Assembly (NCBI GenBank): GCA_025766275.1
Contig: JAFKAC010000008.1
Coordinates: forward strand, 1,488,001-1,552,000
DNA: 64,000 bases
Origin: Lactarius indigo
Taxonomy: Eukaryota > Basidiomycota > Agaricomycetes > Russulales > Russulaceae
Direction: 5' to 3'
Shown here: in pieces, positions 11,231 through 22,183 of the stretch
Layout: each line of letters starts with the position of its first letter
Numbering within the stretch: the first letter of the stretch is position 1
Position numbers and translations under genes: made by a program
The notes under the pieces: model-generated
Databases searched by the model: none
Told to the model about the DNA's origin: nothing
Seen by the model: the letters and a program-made list of their open reading frames with translations, nothing else

Positions 11231-11617
11231 ATTCACTGGCCTTAAGTAGCTTCCCCTGAGACCATTTTGCCTCATTCATGCAGATCAGCTGCTGCAGATA
11301 GGACATTTTCCTTCAGCTGATGGAACCCACTCAATGAAAATTTATGTTCTGCTTTACACAATACAGCACTACAACAAGCCAGGTCCCCCAGCACATCCTA
11401 CCAGTTGCCCAACAGCTCACCACTTCCAGAACTAGAGGGAGGCAAACTAACTACTTTCACACACAGATTAACATGGACCAGAAACATGAAGCGTTGAGCT
11501 CTTACCTTGGTCAAGGACGACAGTCTCCTTGGCCCTCAGCAGTGTCCCAGATCACGTCACAGCTGATCCACATGCTAACAGCTGTTCCCAGGCAGCCTCT
11601 AGACAGCTGAGTTTGAG
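11231..11617. other. Spacer without a supported gene
   Basis: No convincing coding potential on either strand and no repeat recognised. Could be intronic to the neighbouring minus-strand genes. Confidence 0.3.
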
Positions 11618-12960
11618 TCAACCAAGGTGCCAAACATATTCTTCGCACATAATCACTGTGGTCTGATGAACAGCACACAAGGAGATCATACTCACAGAGG
11701 CAAAGAGTCTGTGGTGAGATATGATAGGGTGGCTGGAGGCAGCAACAGGGAAGTCAAGCAATGTAGAGCAAGATGGTAGTCTGGCACACAAGTAGTGAGA
11801 ACTGATGTGAACCAGGAGCATACATGGTACTCTACTTATACTCCTACAGAGAGTGACAATAGTACAATGCTAGTAACACTAGTCACAAAATACAAAGGTA
11901 GTATTGTTCTACAAAGGGACAAAGGAGTGGATGCTTTGAGAACAAGGAGAGGAAGAACAAGAAGAGTCCAGAACCAAATGATATCATACTGACATCATAA
12001 TAAGTATAGAACAAAGCAAAGTACAAAAGCATTGAGTACAATGCAAAGTCCGGAAGTATGATGTCATAGAAGTACAGTGATGTCATACATGACACAATGA
12101 TAAGCACTAGATTGTACAGATCAAATCTATGTAATCTACAAGTCCAATTAATCTAATCTAAAGCAGTCCATGCTGCAAGTCCAGTCCGTATGAGCCACTA
12201 AGTGTGCGTGGGTCACTTATCAACATTGTCTGGTAGTAGTCCCTAAGCTCCCAGTTGGTGAGATCATACACGTCAGGAAGGTTTCCACTCGTGGCCACCA
12301 CAAGAAGCCAAATGTTGAGAACATGTGCCTGTGCATATGATATAATGGCAGAATGCAACACCAGCCAGTCATGGAAACCCTCTACAACTTCAGGGAATAG
12401 CTGTAGCCATTCAACAATGGCATATGGCACAGCCCATTCCTTATCCTCAGAGAACAATTTGTAAGCCTCACAACTGATGGCAAAACAAGAAAGACTGGCA
12501 GCAGTGTGAATGTTGGCCTGCTTGTATATCAGCAGCAGAAGTGGACAAACAACAGAGTCCCTCACCCAAAGAGGATAGAAGCGCCACAACCACTCAGTAA
12601 CATTTTTCACCCATAACAGACACTTGACCATAGTCTGTCCATACAGCAGCAGAGTGCATTCTGCAATTTGGAGGTGACCTGAATGGTCAGGCAAGGGCAG
12701 AGAAGCAAGCAAAAAAGTGGCAGACAACATAGCCTTTGTGGAAGGGACAAATAAAGCAACAGGCAAGACTGGCGACCATGAATCTTGACAGGTATTAAAA
12801 GTCACCCATTGGCTCTACTCGGATCGACTGACTCAGCCAAGTACAATTGCCAATCACTGGACTGAACCAACTGATACAGCCAGCGTGCCCAATGCTTCAG
12901 CTGGGGACAGCCAATTTTTTTCAGTGGAGGAGGAAAGAAAGAAAGAAAGGAACAATCACT
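11618..12960 (-). pseudogene. Hypothetical protein gene interrupted by a solo LTR
   Basis: Unrecognised. A segment at about 12930-12810 (QLKHWARWLYQLVQSSDWQL) precedes a long open frame from 12805 encoding a hydrophobic, helix-rich protein of about 190 residues (for example PYAIVEWLQLFPEVVEGFHD). The frame runs into LTR 11664-12225. Beyond the LTR it resumes at 11663 with VIMCEEYVWHLG and a stop at 11618. Discounting the LTR and one target copy joins YYQT to TVIM in frame. The family-A LTR therefore removed the last dozen codons from the natural reading frame. Several Trp and hydrophobic stretches occur but no certain transmembrane segment. Confidence 0.5.
11664..12225 (-). mobile_element. 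Solo LTR, family A, short form
   Basis: Reverse orientation: begins TGATGAACAGC and ends CACTTATCAACA. Flanks TGGTC (11659-11663) and TTGTC (12226-12230) are a target duplication with one mismatch. The intron-like segment is absent, giving 562 bp. Confidence 0.93.
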
Positions 12961-13052
12961 ATCATGCTGGTTGGAAGAACATCATGAAGCACATAAATTC
13001 AAAGCAAGATGACAGCAATGTAGTAAGCACAAGTTCAAAGGTCCAGCCGGCC

Positions 13053-14200
13053 TTACACGTTGCCCATCATAGTATCAAACTCCACCGTGACAGAAGGACA
13101 GTCAGCTGCTACCATAGAACTCACAACAGTGGTGGGACCATCCACCTCAACAACCTCATCATCATCTAGAACATTGACAGACTGCTTCTTCCCCTTCTCA
13201 ACCTTTGCACACTTCAGGCAAGGCTCCAAGACCAATGGCTCTGGCATGATAACTGTTGATAAGTGACCCTTGCGCACTTAGCAGCTCTAATGGACCGGAC
13301 TTACAGATATGGACTGCTGTAGATTAATTAGGACCACTTTAGATTAGATTTGATTTGATCTGTACAATCTAGGACTTCTATGACATCACTGTACAATGAC
13401 ATCATATGGACTACTCCGGACTCTTCATTGTACTTCTTCCTTTGTTCTCTTTCTAGCATTATCTTTATTATGATGTCACTATGATATCATCTTAGTCTGG
13501 ACTCTCTTTGTTTTGCGCTCCTTGTTCTCCATTAGTGCACTCCTTTGTCCCACATGTAGAACAACGTCCCTTGTATTGTGTGACCCTATGTTACTTCTCT
13601 TGTAGTGGTGTCACTCCTCTGTATAGTATAAGTAGTAGGCTTGTACGGTCCTGGTCCACATCAGTTCCTCATTGCTCTGTGTGCCAGGTATGTCTTATTC
13701 CTTCAATTGCATTATCAGTTCCTCACTGCTCTGTGTGCCAGACTCTCTTGCTTCACTTGCAACCTCCCTGTCTCACCTCTGCTTCCAGCATTCGTGCATA
13801 TCTCACCACAGTCTCCTTTGTCACTGTGAGTATGCTCTCTGTGTTTGCTGTTCATCAATAACATTGCCCAAGACTTCTGCATACCTCTGCTCAATGAAAG
13901 AGACATGTGCAAGGGCCAGGGTCAGGCTAGCACAACCAACCTTGCAATGAGTACGAGATGGCACAACAGCCAGTGGAATGCAAGAATGTTTGGTGTCCTG
14001 ACAACAAGCACATGTATACAGTGCAATAGAGCCTACCCATGATGTGCACTTGACCTTGTTGCATGTACAAAAATCACACTACAGTAGACATCAGCAAAAG
14101 AAGAAGAGATGAAGAAAAGAACACTTACCCGAACATAATCCAGCAGAAGGCTGATATCCATCAGCTCCTCTGAATGAGCATGCTTGACACCAGATTGCCA
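13053..14200 (-). pseudogene. Cys-rich (CxxC) protein gene interrupted by a solo LTR
   Basis: A first exon near 14200-14130 encodes SGVKHAHSEELMDISLLLDY. A donor GTAAGTGTTC and an acceptor ACAACAAG bracket an intron of about 70 bp. The next exon carries KCTSWVGSIALYTCACCQD followed by further Cys residues, reminiscent of the zinc-cluster-like module in the 3814-4924 gene. It enters LTR 13254-13857; on the far side the frame resumes as PEPLVLEPCLKCAKVEKGKK, an acidic patch LDDDEVVEV, and a stop at 13053. Omitting the LTR and one ATAAC copy gives uninterrupted GNVIMPEP. Function unknown; a second CxxC (PCLKC) supports metal binding. Confidence 0.5.
13254..13857 (+). mobile_element. Solo LTR, family A, long form
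   Basis: TGTTGATAAGTGACCC...GTTCATCA with perfect duplication ATAAC (13249-13253, 13858-13862). The intron-like segment is 13688-13741 (GTATGT...CCAG). Almost identical throughout to the reverse copy at 47295-47896, so the pair is recent. Confidence 0.95.
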
Positions 14201-14339
14201 CATGGAAGAGGAAGACTCCTATGAGTTATAAAAGGTCAACTGAAAGTGAAAGGACAAAGAAGGAAGATGTGTACTGGTGCAATGAGAGCAGCCAACACAG
14301 TGAGTGCAGCTTAACAAACAGGCCACTGAGATGATGATG

Positions 14340-15960
14340 GTGTGGGATCGGGTATCAGTCCAGGTAAGGAGACAGGTGATGGCACAGAGGCTCCTGACAG
14401 TGCCAGAGATGGCACTAGAGACTGCAACAGCGACAGCACAGAAGAAGAAGGTGGTGGAATGACAGAAAGGGATGGTGAGACCACAGGCATGCTATCCTAC
14501 CCTGTGGCGAGGATGTGCCACTTGTGTTCCTCAAACTCGGCCAAGGACATTGTGTGTCACGAACCACCTGCTACATTTCCTTTCTTGTCCTTATCTGATC
14601 CATCTCTTGTCTTAAACTGTTACCTTTCTTGAACCTATGCTTCCCCTCTATCTGATTATTCTAGCACCTTCTGTGCTATTCTCGCCCACCTTCTGTGCTA
14701 TTCTCGCCCACCTTCTTGTCGCCTTTCTGGCATGATACCATTTTGTGCGATACTAGCATCATCTTGCCAGCACATTACTCTATCTATAGCAACCAGTAGC
14801 ATTATGCGCTCAGGTGCAATCCTGTACCATATAAAGGACTCCTGTAGTGCACCTTAGCTCCTTAGCTTTGGCTTAATCAACTATCTGCGTTGTATCTCCA
14901 TTGACTCCTTGAGTGCTTCAGTACCTTCAGCACTCAAGCCCTTGACCCTGGACTCCTGACCCTTGACCCTGGACTCCTGACCCTTGACCCTTATCCTCTT
15001 TGGGTCATTCCCCTCTCAGCCTCTGTGCAGGCTTCCCCTTGACTTCGCTCTTATCCTCTTCCTGTCTTACTGGTCAGCCCAGTGACACGTGACCTTCGGA
15101 CTTAAGCCTCCGAGCTCGTCCATTGTTACAGACTCAGTCACCTTAGCACAAGGGGCTGTTACAGAAGGACCTTCCCACCTCAGTGTAGGGGGATTGCCAC
15201 AGACTCAGCTACCTTTGTGTAGGAGCTGTTACAGAAAACCTTAGGAGTCCTTCCACTCAGTGGGGATCCAACTCAGAGTCCTTTGCCTCAGGCAGGATCT
15301 GTTACAGAGCGACACACACCCCCGCAGAGGCATGACATTGTGCCCTTGTTAACTCACTTGGTTTACTCTATGAGCCGCAAAAACTCATTCAAGGGCAGTG
15401 GACTGAGCTGTGCAGGAATGGTGGAATTGGTGGTGGGAGCAGCAGGAGCAGGCATGGCATGCATGGCAGCCAGTTGGTGTAACTGCTCCTCTTGTCCTTC
15501 AATAACACAAGGTGAATGCTCGATCCAGTCCTCATCAGTGAGATGAAGGAGCTGACTGCAAACATCTTGAAGAAAACCTACGACAGGCACATCACAACTA
15601 ACATCGACACTGGTGAAAGCCCCAGTTTCGAATACAGTGTCCTGTATTGTACAGTTAAGCAAACACCAGAAGTACGACAAGTCTACTCACCAAAGAAGAC
15701 AAGAACTCTTGAACCCAATCAGCTGTGTCAGTGGCAATGGACACAACCTCATCCAGTTCTGGATGCATCCTCAGCAGTGCCTTGAGGGCAACTTCATACT
15801 TGTGGAGTAGTGGGGCAGACATAACAGTAGATGGAGGGCATGGAAGCAAACAACAAGTCAAGAAATCAACCACACAACACATGACCTTCTTGCCAATGTC
15901 AAGTGCCAGACAAGAGGACAATCCACACAACAGGTGATCTCGGCAACGAGACCTTACCAA
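14340..15960 (-). pseudogene. Multi-exon hypothetical gene interrupted by an LTR
   Basis: Exon 15822-15691 encodes MSAPLLHKYEVAL...WVQEFLSSL; an upstream start near 15960 is possible because the frame stays open. A 49-bp intron (15690-15642, GTGAGT...ACAG, phase 0) leads to the exon 15641-15370 (DTVFETGAF...LNEFLRL), which contains an Ala/Pro-rich stretch. The frame then meets stops just before LTR 14555-15337. Beyond the LTR, MSLAEFEEHKWHILATG and, after one in-frame TAG, a Ser/Pro-rich segment (MPVVSPSLSVIPPPSSS) follow down to about 14340. Product unrecognised. The in-frame stops suggest decay or an unplaced intron. The spliced junction at 15691/15641 is the best-supported intron in the window. 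Confidence 0.55.
14555..15337 (+). mobile_element. Solo LTR, family D (gypsy-like)
   Basis: Begins TGTCACGAACC and ends GGCATGACA, giving terminal inverted TGTCA/TGACA, with a perfect 5-bp duplication TTGTG (14550-14554, 15338-15342). CATATAAAGG near 14829 is TATA-like. It holds internal short tandem repeats: CACCTTCTGTGCTATTCTCG twice and CCCTTGACCCTGGACTCCTG about two and a half times. The motif TGTTACAGA recurs four times in the last 220 bp. Confidence 0.85.
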
Positions 15961-16333
15961 TTACCAGCTGACTATAACCAGACTGACTGGGGACAGTCAG
16001 AAGCTTAGTAGGGAGGAGATGATACACAGTGCACAGCTAGCCTGATAGAGCAACATTTATGCCAATTTTACTTGGCAGAAGCACAGACCGGCAACAGCAA
16101 TACAAGTGGAAACACAGAAGACAATCCCAGCCCAGAGGGCAGTACCATGAACAGTTCAGGCTCTCTTACATGTTAGGAAGATAGGAGGCACAGTCCCAGG
16201 CTCTGTACCAGTGAGACACACACAGTGGTGTGTCAGTGTTGCTCCTAGTCTGCAGGACTAATAGGCTGATCCTGAGAAAGCCCAGAAACCGCATAGACCA
16301 CCCTCAGTCCACTCAATGTCCTCAAGGCACTAT
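15961..16333. other. Spacer without a supported gene
   Basis: No supported coding frame. It lies between the start of the minus-strand gene at 15960 and the family-B LTR, so it may hold that gene's promoter. Confidence 0.3.
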
Positions 16334-16992
16334 TGTCATGAACCTATAAACCTGGTTGTGACTCAAGGCACTTAAGGACCAGTCCAGGCTTATATCATCA
16401 ACTTCCTAGAGGGGAAATCTGAAATCGGAGTTTGAATTTCACTCTCCAATGGTCACGTGATGTGTCACGTGTCCACTCTGTCTTTTCAAGTCATGTGGGT
16501 GTATGGACATGTATCAATCAACAAAGATAATCAACCAAGTCACCACCCCTCCAGGAACTTCCACCAGGACTGTGGAATTACACCACTATGGTGCCATATG
16601 GCATCATTGACTGCAGTGCAGTTGTTCTATGTTTAAACTCTTTCTGATTGGACTCTATTGTTAGATGTCTCTAGAATGTTCCTTTGTGTAGCACTGCGAA
16701 GCACCCATGGACAGGCCCTAAGCCTGCCCTAAACCTATGCACAGACCACCCCCTTGTAGTATATAAGCTGGTGCAATTCTATGGACAGTCCCTCAGACTG
16801 TCCACTTGTGACATCCTCCCTCTTGCCTCTTACATCCTTCGAGTGCCCCACTCATTGTGTGCCACTACTCCTCTTTGAGCCAAGAGCGTATCTTGTGTTC
16901 TTCTGTCCTCCCTCGTTGTTCTCCACACCCTCCTCAGCCCCCAGTCTCTGCCTTTGTTGTGACCCCCTGTCGAGTGACAGTGAGTCATCACA
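16334..16992 (+). mobile_element. Solo LTR, family B
   Basis: TGTCATGAACCTATAAACC...GAGTCATCACA. Flanks ACTAT (16329-16333) and GCTAT (16993-16997) are a duplication with one mismatch. GTATATAAGC near 16758 matches the TATA-like box of the other family-B LTRs. Confidence 0.88.
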
Positions 16993-17593
16993 GCTATAGA
17001 GCACAATTGCAATCATGTACCAGCACCCTTGGGCCCCTGTTGTTAAGATTCATATCAGTGAGCACTCAGTATGGTTAGTGACCACAACCTCCAGAGTAAC
17101 CAACTGCATTGGTTGGCAATGATCACACCTTGTGCCAATGGCACAGCCCCTGATTGGTAGTTTGTCAGGTATGTATAGCTCAACAAGTACCACTCTGGAT
17201 TTCTACGGCCGACAGTAGCACAGTAGAGGCCTATTTAAGGGCCAGGATTTCATTGTATCTACCCAGCATCCTATGCTAGGACATTCCCACTATTACTATA
17301 ACCTTCCTGCTCTCAACTACAATTCTCTAGGCTTTGGATTTTATTTTCCATTGCTACTCTACATTTCCCAAATTCTTGTGTTTTATTGTACTCCAGTGCA
17401 AGTGCTTGCATTGCGATTCTGGCTAGCATGCCACTGCATTGTGTCTTTAGCAATACCACAATCTCCAGCTGACAAGATTGTGTTTGACTTTGGCTGATAA
17501 TACAACATTTTTATTGTTCTCTCATAGGCCAATAGCCCGACCCGACCAGCATTGCTTGTCCCCTTCTCTCAATGCACTCATTATATTCCTTGA
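16993..17593. other. Spacer, possibly internal sequence of a gypsy-like element
   Basis: No clear coding frame. TATTTAAGGG near 17231 is promoter-like. Because a coding tail, a polypurine tract and an LTR follow, this may be decayed internal retrotransposon sequence. Confidence 0.3.
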
Positions 17594-17797
17594 CCTCCCA
17601 AACCTGACTATCTTGAGCTGCTCTACAAACCATCTAGTGGCAGTTTGGGGTATCAGCAAATCAGGCAACTTCAAGAGGAGAAGTACATGGCAGCAGAGGA
17701 TAAAAAGGCAAGTGTCCATCATCTTGAAATGGCCAATATATTGGCATGTATGGAAGATGAAGCAGAACAGATGAGACAGGACTCTATGGCAGATTAG
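17594..17797 (+). CDS. C-terminal fragment of a retroelement ORF
   Basis: Open in one frame after a TGA at 17591 and ends TAG at 17795-17797. It encodes PPKPDYLELLYKPSSGSLGY followed by a Gln/Glu/Met-rich helical stretch (LQEEKYMAAEDKK...MEDEAEQMRQDSMAD). It ends about 20 bp before a polypurine tract and LTR, which is where the last ORF of a gypsy element normally stops. The helical tail may be part of a gag- or integrase-end region; the family cannot be named from so little. Confidence 0.45.
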   Translation, partial: PPKPDYLELLYKPSSGSLGYQQIRQLQEEKYMAAEDKKASVHHLEMANILACMEDEAEQMRQDSMAD

Positions 17798-17816
17798 TGA
17801 GGTAGGCCTCACTGAT

Positions 17817-17829
17817 GAAAAGGGGGTAA
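17817..17829 (+). promoter_or_regulatory. Polypurine tract of a gypsy-like element
   Basis: GAAAAGGGGGTAA sits directly before the LTR start TGTTATGG at 17830. This placement is that of the plus-strand DNA primer in LTR retrotransposons. Confidence 0.7.
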
Positions 17830-18874
17830 TGTTATGGTATGACTTCTTGGTATGACTCATGACCAGTTATGACTACAGTCCAACTCAGTATTAGTCATGG
17901 ACTCTTACATCGCATCAGTCAGCGTAGTAGTTTACATGTGATTGTGACTTGTGTATGACTCATTCCTAGGATAGCTGTACTAGAGTTTGAACTAGTTATG
18001 CTATTGGTTACCTATTGTTCAAGTGGCACTTTAAAGCCTGCACGTATCTGTATAAGTAGTAGTCATGGAAGACCAAGAATCCCCATCTTGGTCTTCTTCA
18101 ATCCACCATCTGATTTGTCTCCTGTCTGCCTTAGTCTTGAACTAAGAGTACTTCTGCTTCAACTTACCAAGGGTGGAGCTGTTGATAAGTGACCCTTGCA
18201 CACTTAGTGGCTCATACAGACTGGACTTGCAGCATGGACTGCTTTAGATTAGATATACAGGACATGTAGATTAGATATTGATCTGTACAATCTCGGATGC
18301 CTTGTATTTACTTATCTATGACATCACTGTACCATGACATCATGCAGACTCCTCTAGAACTGTCATTGTACTACGCCTTTGTTCTTTCTTTTGTTCTTAT
18401 CTTTATTATGATGTCACTATGATATCATTTAGCTCTGGACTTTCCTTGTTCTCCTTTCCTTGTTCTCCAAGCATCCACTCCTTTGTCCATTTGTAGAATG
18501 ACACCATCCTTGTACTTTGTGACTAGTGTTACTTGCATTGTATTGTTGTCACACTCTGTAGGAGTATAAGTAGAGTACCATGTACACTCCTGGTCCACAT
18601 CAGTTCTCACTGCTTGTGTGCCAGAGACCCTCTGCTTCACTGCCTGACAATCCCTGTTGCTGCTTCAAGCACTCTCTGCATATCTCACCACAGTCACCTT
18701 TGCCACTGTGAGTATGCTCCCTATCTGTGCTGTTCATCAGGAGCTTCCTCATCTTTTGCTGCAGTTGTGTGCTGTTGAGCCCCCATTCAGCTTGCGTTGG
18801 GTTGACACTGAGGTTCCCATTCACCTTACTTTGCTAAGTTGCCTATGCCTTCACAAGTCCAAGTCAGACTAACA
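17830..18874 (+). mobile_element. 3' LTR, family E, with a nested solo LTR
   Basis: Starts TGTTATGG after a polypurine tract and ends GACTAACA, so the ends are TGTTA/TAACA. CTGTATAAGTAG near 18048 is TATA-like. A family-A LTR (18180-18739) with its duplication interrupts it; without that the LTR is about 480 bp. The direct neighbour at 18884 is a different LTR family. Confidence 0.65.
18180..18739 (+). mobile_element. Solo LTR, family A, short form
   Basis: TGTTGATAAGTGACCC...GTTCATCA, 560 bp, perfect duplication GGAGC (18175-18179, 18740-18744). Inserted inside the family-E LTR. Lacks the GTA...CAG segment: CATCAGTTCTCACTGC runs straight through GTGCCAG to AGACC. Confidence 0.95.
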
Positions 18875-18883
18875 CTGGTGGAG

Positions 18884-19259
18884 TGTAACATTCCCCTTCT
18901 GTACTATACTTTGTTAGCAAAGGAGCTACTACCCTAGTGGCACTGTTTTCTTGATCCAAATACTCCCTTAACCTGTTTGGTTTCTTTGATATTGTGTGAC
19001 CTTGTGTTCATGTTGTTTGGAACCTTGTCCTATATAAACCTGTACCATAGACTGTAGGAAGCCAGACTTGGCTTCATTTCCAATCTAGCAACCTTGCCTT
19101 TGTACCCTGGTGTGATCTTGTCTTATCCCCTCTTCTTGTGCATCCCCTACCTCTGTCCTTAACCAGGGCATCTCAAAGTCTTTGCAGTTGAACTATATCA
19201 ATGTGTCACACCTGTTAGATTCTGTGCACTTGCAAGATAGAGTGTAGAGAAGTGTTACA
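18884..19259 (+). mobile_element. 5' LTR, family F (gypsy-like)
   Basis: Terminal inverted repeats TGTAACA...TGTTACA, 376 bp, with TATATAAACC near 19031. No target duplication is visible (TGGAG/CACTT), as expected if internal sequence follows. A gypsy-type gag fragment begins about 160 bp downstream, in the position expected for gag. Confidence 0.6.
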
Positions 19260-19416
19260 CACTTTGGGCAAGGAGCCTTATTTGACAGAGTAGTGCTGCA
19301 CTTTGTGCCACACCCCTGCCACTTGTATTTCATAGCAATAAGACAACAGATGTCTTTGCTTGATACTTGTGTGACTTAGAACCTTCCAAACCCATGCCCC
19401 TGCTAGGGTGTAACAT

Positions 19417-19635
19417 GGAGGACCTCCTGGGGAATTACCCAGAGAAGGACCACCTCCATGTGGTGGAAGATTTGGAGGATTCCCTGGAGGATACCCCATG
19501 GGACCACCAGGAGGAGGCAGAGGATTGCCTGGAGGAGGGTTACCAGGTGTAGTACCTATACCTCCTCAAAACAACAAGTTAGCTGGTGAAGCACCAACAG
19601 TATTCAATGGAGAATGCAGCAAAGTTGAATATTGA
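19417..19635 (+). pseudogene. Gypsy gag N-terminal fragment
   Basis: A 73-codon frame closed by TGA at 19633-19635. It encodes a Gly/Pro-rich leader (GGPPGELPREGPPP, GGFPGGYPMGPPGGG) followed by NNKLAGEAPTVFNGECSKVE, which is the start of the capsid-like gag domain of basidiomycete gypsy elements. A TAA lies two codons upstream, so the start is lost. The rest of gag and all of pol are missing; the following 2.5 kb show no pol. With the family-F LTR it is the 5' stub of a deleted element. Confidence 0.75.
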
Positions 19636-22183
19636 ATAACAACTAGTCAATCAGTACGGCTTCCAGATGTGCCCTTGATCACACCTTGAGACCTGCCACT
19701 GCCGTCACCTTTCCTACCAAACTCTTAGAGCAAGTTATGTTTCCCGCATTGCCGGCTGACCTCCACTCACCTGAGCCCCCTTCTGTGTCACTCACCACAC
19801 TCGTCTCACCGTAATTTCTGCCATCTGAGGTCACTGCTACCAAATCTGTTGTGACAATCAACCCAGTATCACCTTTCCTGCCTTCGACGCCTCCAGTAAC
19901 TGACATCATGCGGCAATCCATGCCATCTGGCACAGTATTATTGTCCACTGGTAGACCACCTGATCTCACACCAGACCTCGCTACTATTTGAAGATGCCTC
20001 TCCACATTACAAGATGTTTCAGGCTAATGCCCAGAATTCATGTATATAAAATAAAGCCTCAGTTTCTGCCTATCCGTTGTCCCTTGCTGGTGGCCATTTA
20101 GTGATATCAATTAAATTGTCGTGCTTCCCATTGTGATGATCTCTACTGTACTTGCTCATTGTGTGTTGTCACACCAAAGCTAATGAGCAATCCTACTTTG
20201 CCACCAGACTACCAGTCCCTCCTCCCTTTGTGATGAAAGTCTCACTCTTCACCTTCTGCCTCAATTAATCCACCTGCTGGGAAGAAGCCTCACTGCCCTG
20301 TGCACAAGCCAGGAAATACCACTTTCACCAAGCCTGGGGCCTGTGTCAGCTGGTGCCACAACCAAAATCACCATAGCATGGTTGTTTATGACATTGCTAC
20401 CACTTGATGCATGGCCAATGAAGCTATTCAGGTCAGTCTTCCCTGGTTGTACACTGAGTGATGGACAGAGTGCTCACGAATAGAGGATGGATGTTGTGGC
20501 AAGGGATAGAAAAATACCCAAGGCGCTATGGGTGCCAGATTAGTGCTGAGAGTAACTGTTCATATGGGAGCACATACAATTGCCCAAGTATTATCTTTAA
20601 GTTATGCAGGGAGTCGCTGAGCATGATGGTGTGTTTTGCAAGGATGGAAATTTGCTGTTATGGTCACAGCACACACATATATACCTACTTGAAAGGGTGG
20701 ACATAGGAGGAATGGGAATAATATACTGCGTGGCTCAAGGTGTGGCTTCAAAGGAAAAATTCCATACAGTGACAAAGCAATTGTTTGTCCCTGCTTGGCT
20801 GTGCATGTATTACAGTGAATAAGTAGAGGTCCAGGTTGCACGAACAAGCCTTGGGACTAGGTGCACTGGCATCCAAACCATCAGTTCTGTTTAATACACA
20901 CCAAGATACACATTGCCTGTTGACGCATGCTTACAGACACACTCCATTTTGACACTGACTTTCCACACATCACTACGCTGCATTTCCCTTATATGCGTGA
21001 AAGCTGAGTCAGTTATTGGGAACTGAGATGGCCACCCACCTACATAAACGATGATGAGACAGACACCTCAGAGTTAGCATGCAAGCTAAAGTTTTCAAAG
21101 GGGGTGAGACGGCAACACTTTTCAGCCCAGGCAGAACTGGGTCATGGGCCTTGCCAGGGAGGATAAGCCACCTATGGACTACCAGGGGTGGTGCTTGTAC
21201 AAGAGACAACTGGTTTTTAATTGTTTCCTTCATCTGAGTTGTCCTAGTTTTCCCTCCTGTCTAGGTAAAAATCTTGATCGTGAGGGTAATACTTTTGACC
21301 TTGACCTTGCCTTAGCAGTGGACCTAATTTGGCTTAATAATCTGGACTCTTCTCTTACTGTATTAGGTTCTGTTTGTACCTGCACCCAGAACACTCTCTC
21401 GCCACTTATGCCATCTGCCCATGACACGGTTGTCTTGATTTTGTATCTCACATATCTGCGATCCCCAACAACCAACTAAGTAACTAAGAATAGTAACAGA
21501 ATTGTAGGGGAGGGAAAGTTCGTGCGTGATGACCAACCTGTAGCTGTCCACACTGGGTTCTCCACTGAATAAAGTGCCAGTAGACACGATATGCCATGGA
21601 CATAGCCATGCCATCACACATTGGGATCACCAAAACCTTGCATACTCCTCAAACTGACAACTCCAAGCCTCTGTAGGCGATAGTCAACCTTTACACGTGC
21701 CTCCATAAAAGAGAGGTTGACCCTACCTTTGACTGCAGCAGTTTCGTTGTTCTCGTGTGAAGTCACAAATATGCATCCTTACTTATATCGACAATATCGA
21801 GTCAATCCAGTCACCCATGAAGGTTTTCCCTGTTTTGACATCACCAGGTGCCACCCTTGAAGAAATCCTGGACCCAGACAAATGTAACCGATGGCAACAG
21901 ACATCCAAGAATCAACTGCAGATGAACCAACTGCAGATGAACCGGAGGATCAAAGCAGCTCCCAAACCCATAGATACTTTGTGGAATGGCCAGAAGGCAG
22001 GGAATAGTTATGGAAAAAGATGTCAAAGGGGCAAATGTTTACGGTGTCAAAGCCAGGAATGCTAGACAGGTCACTTAACGCCATGGCCCCTTGCATATAG
22101 AAAGATCAAAACTTCAACTGTGTTCCGCAAATTGACTTGATGCAAAGACTTATTCCAAGGCCCTATATGTGGGGAATTGTGTT
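19636..22183. other. Long stretch without a supported gene
   Basis: Scattered frames of under 110 codons on both strands show no domain and no consistent exon structure. A TATATAAAATAAAG sequence near 20041 is promoter- or poly(A)-like. A short direct duplication of CAACTGCAGATGAACC occurs near 21916-21945. Probably old transposon or intergenic sequence. Confidence 0.35.
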
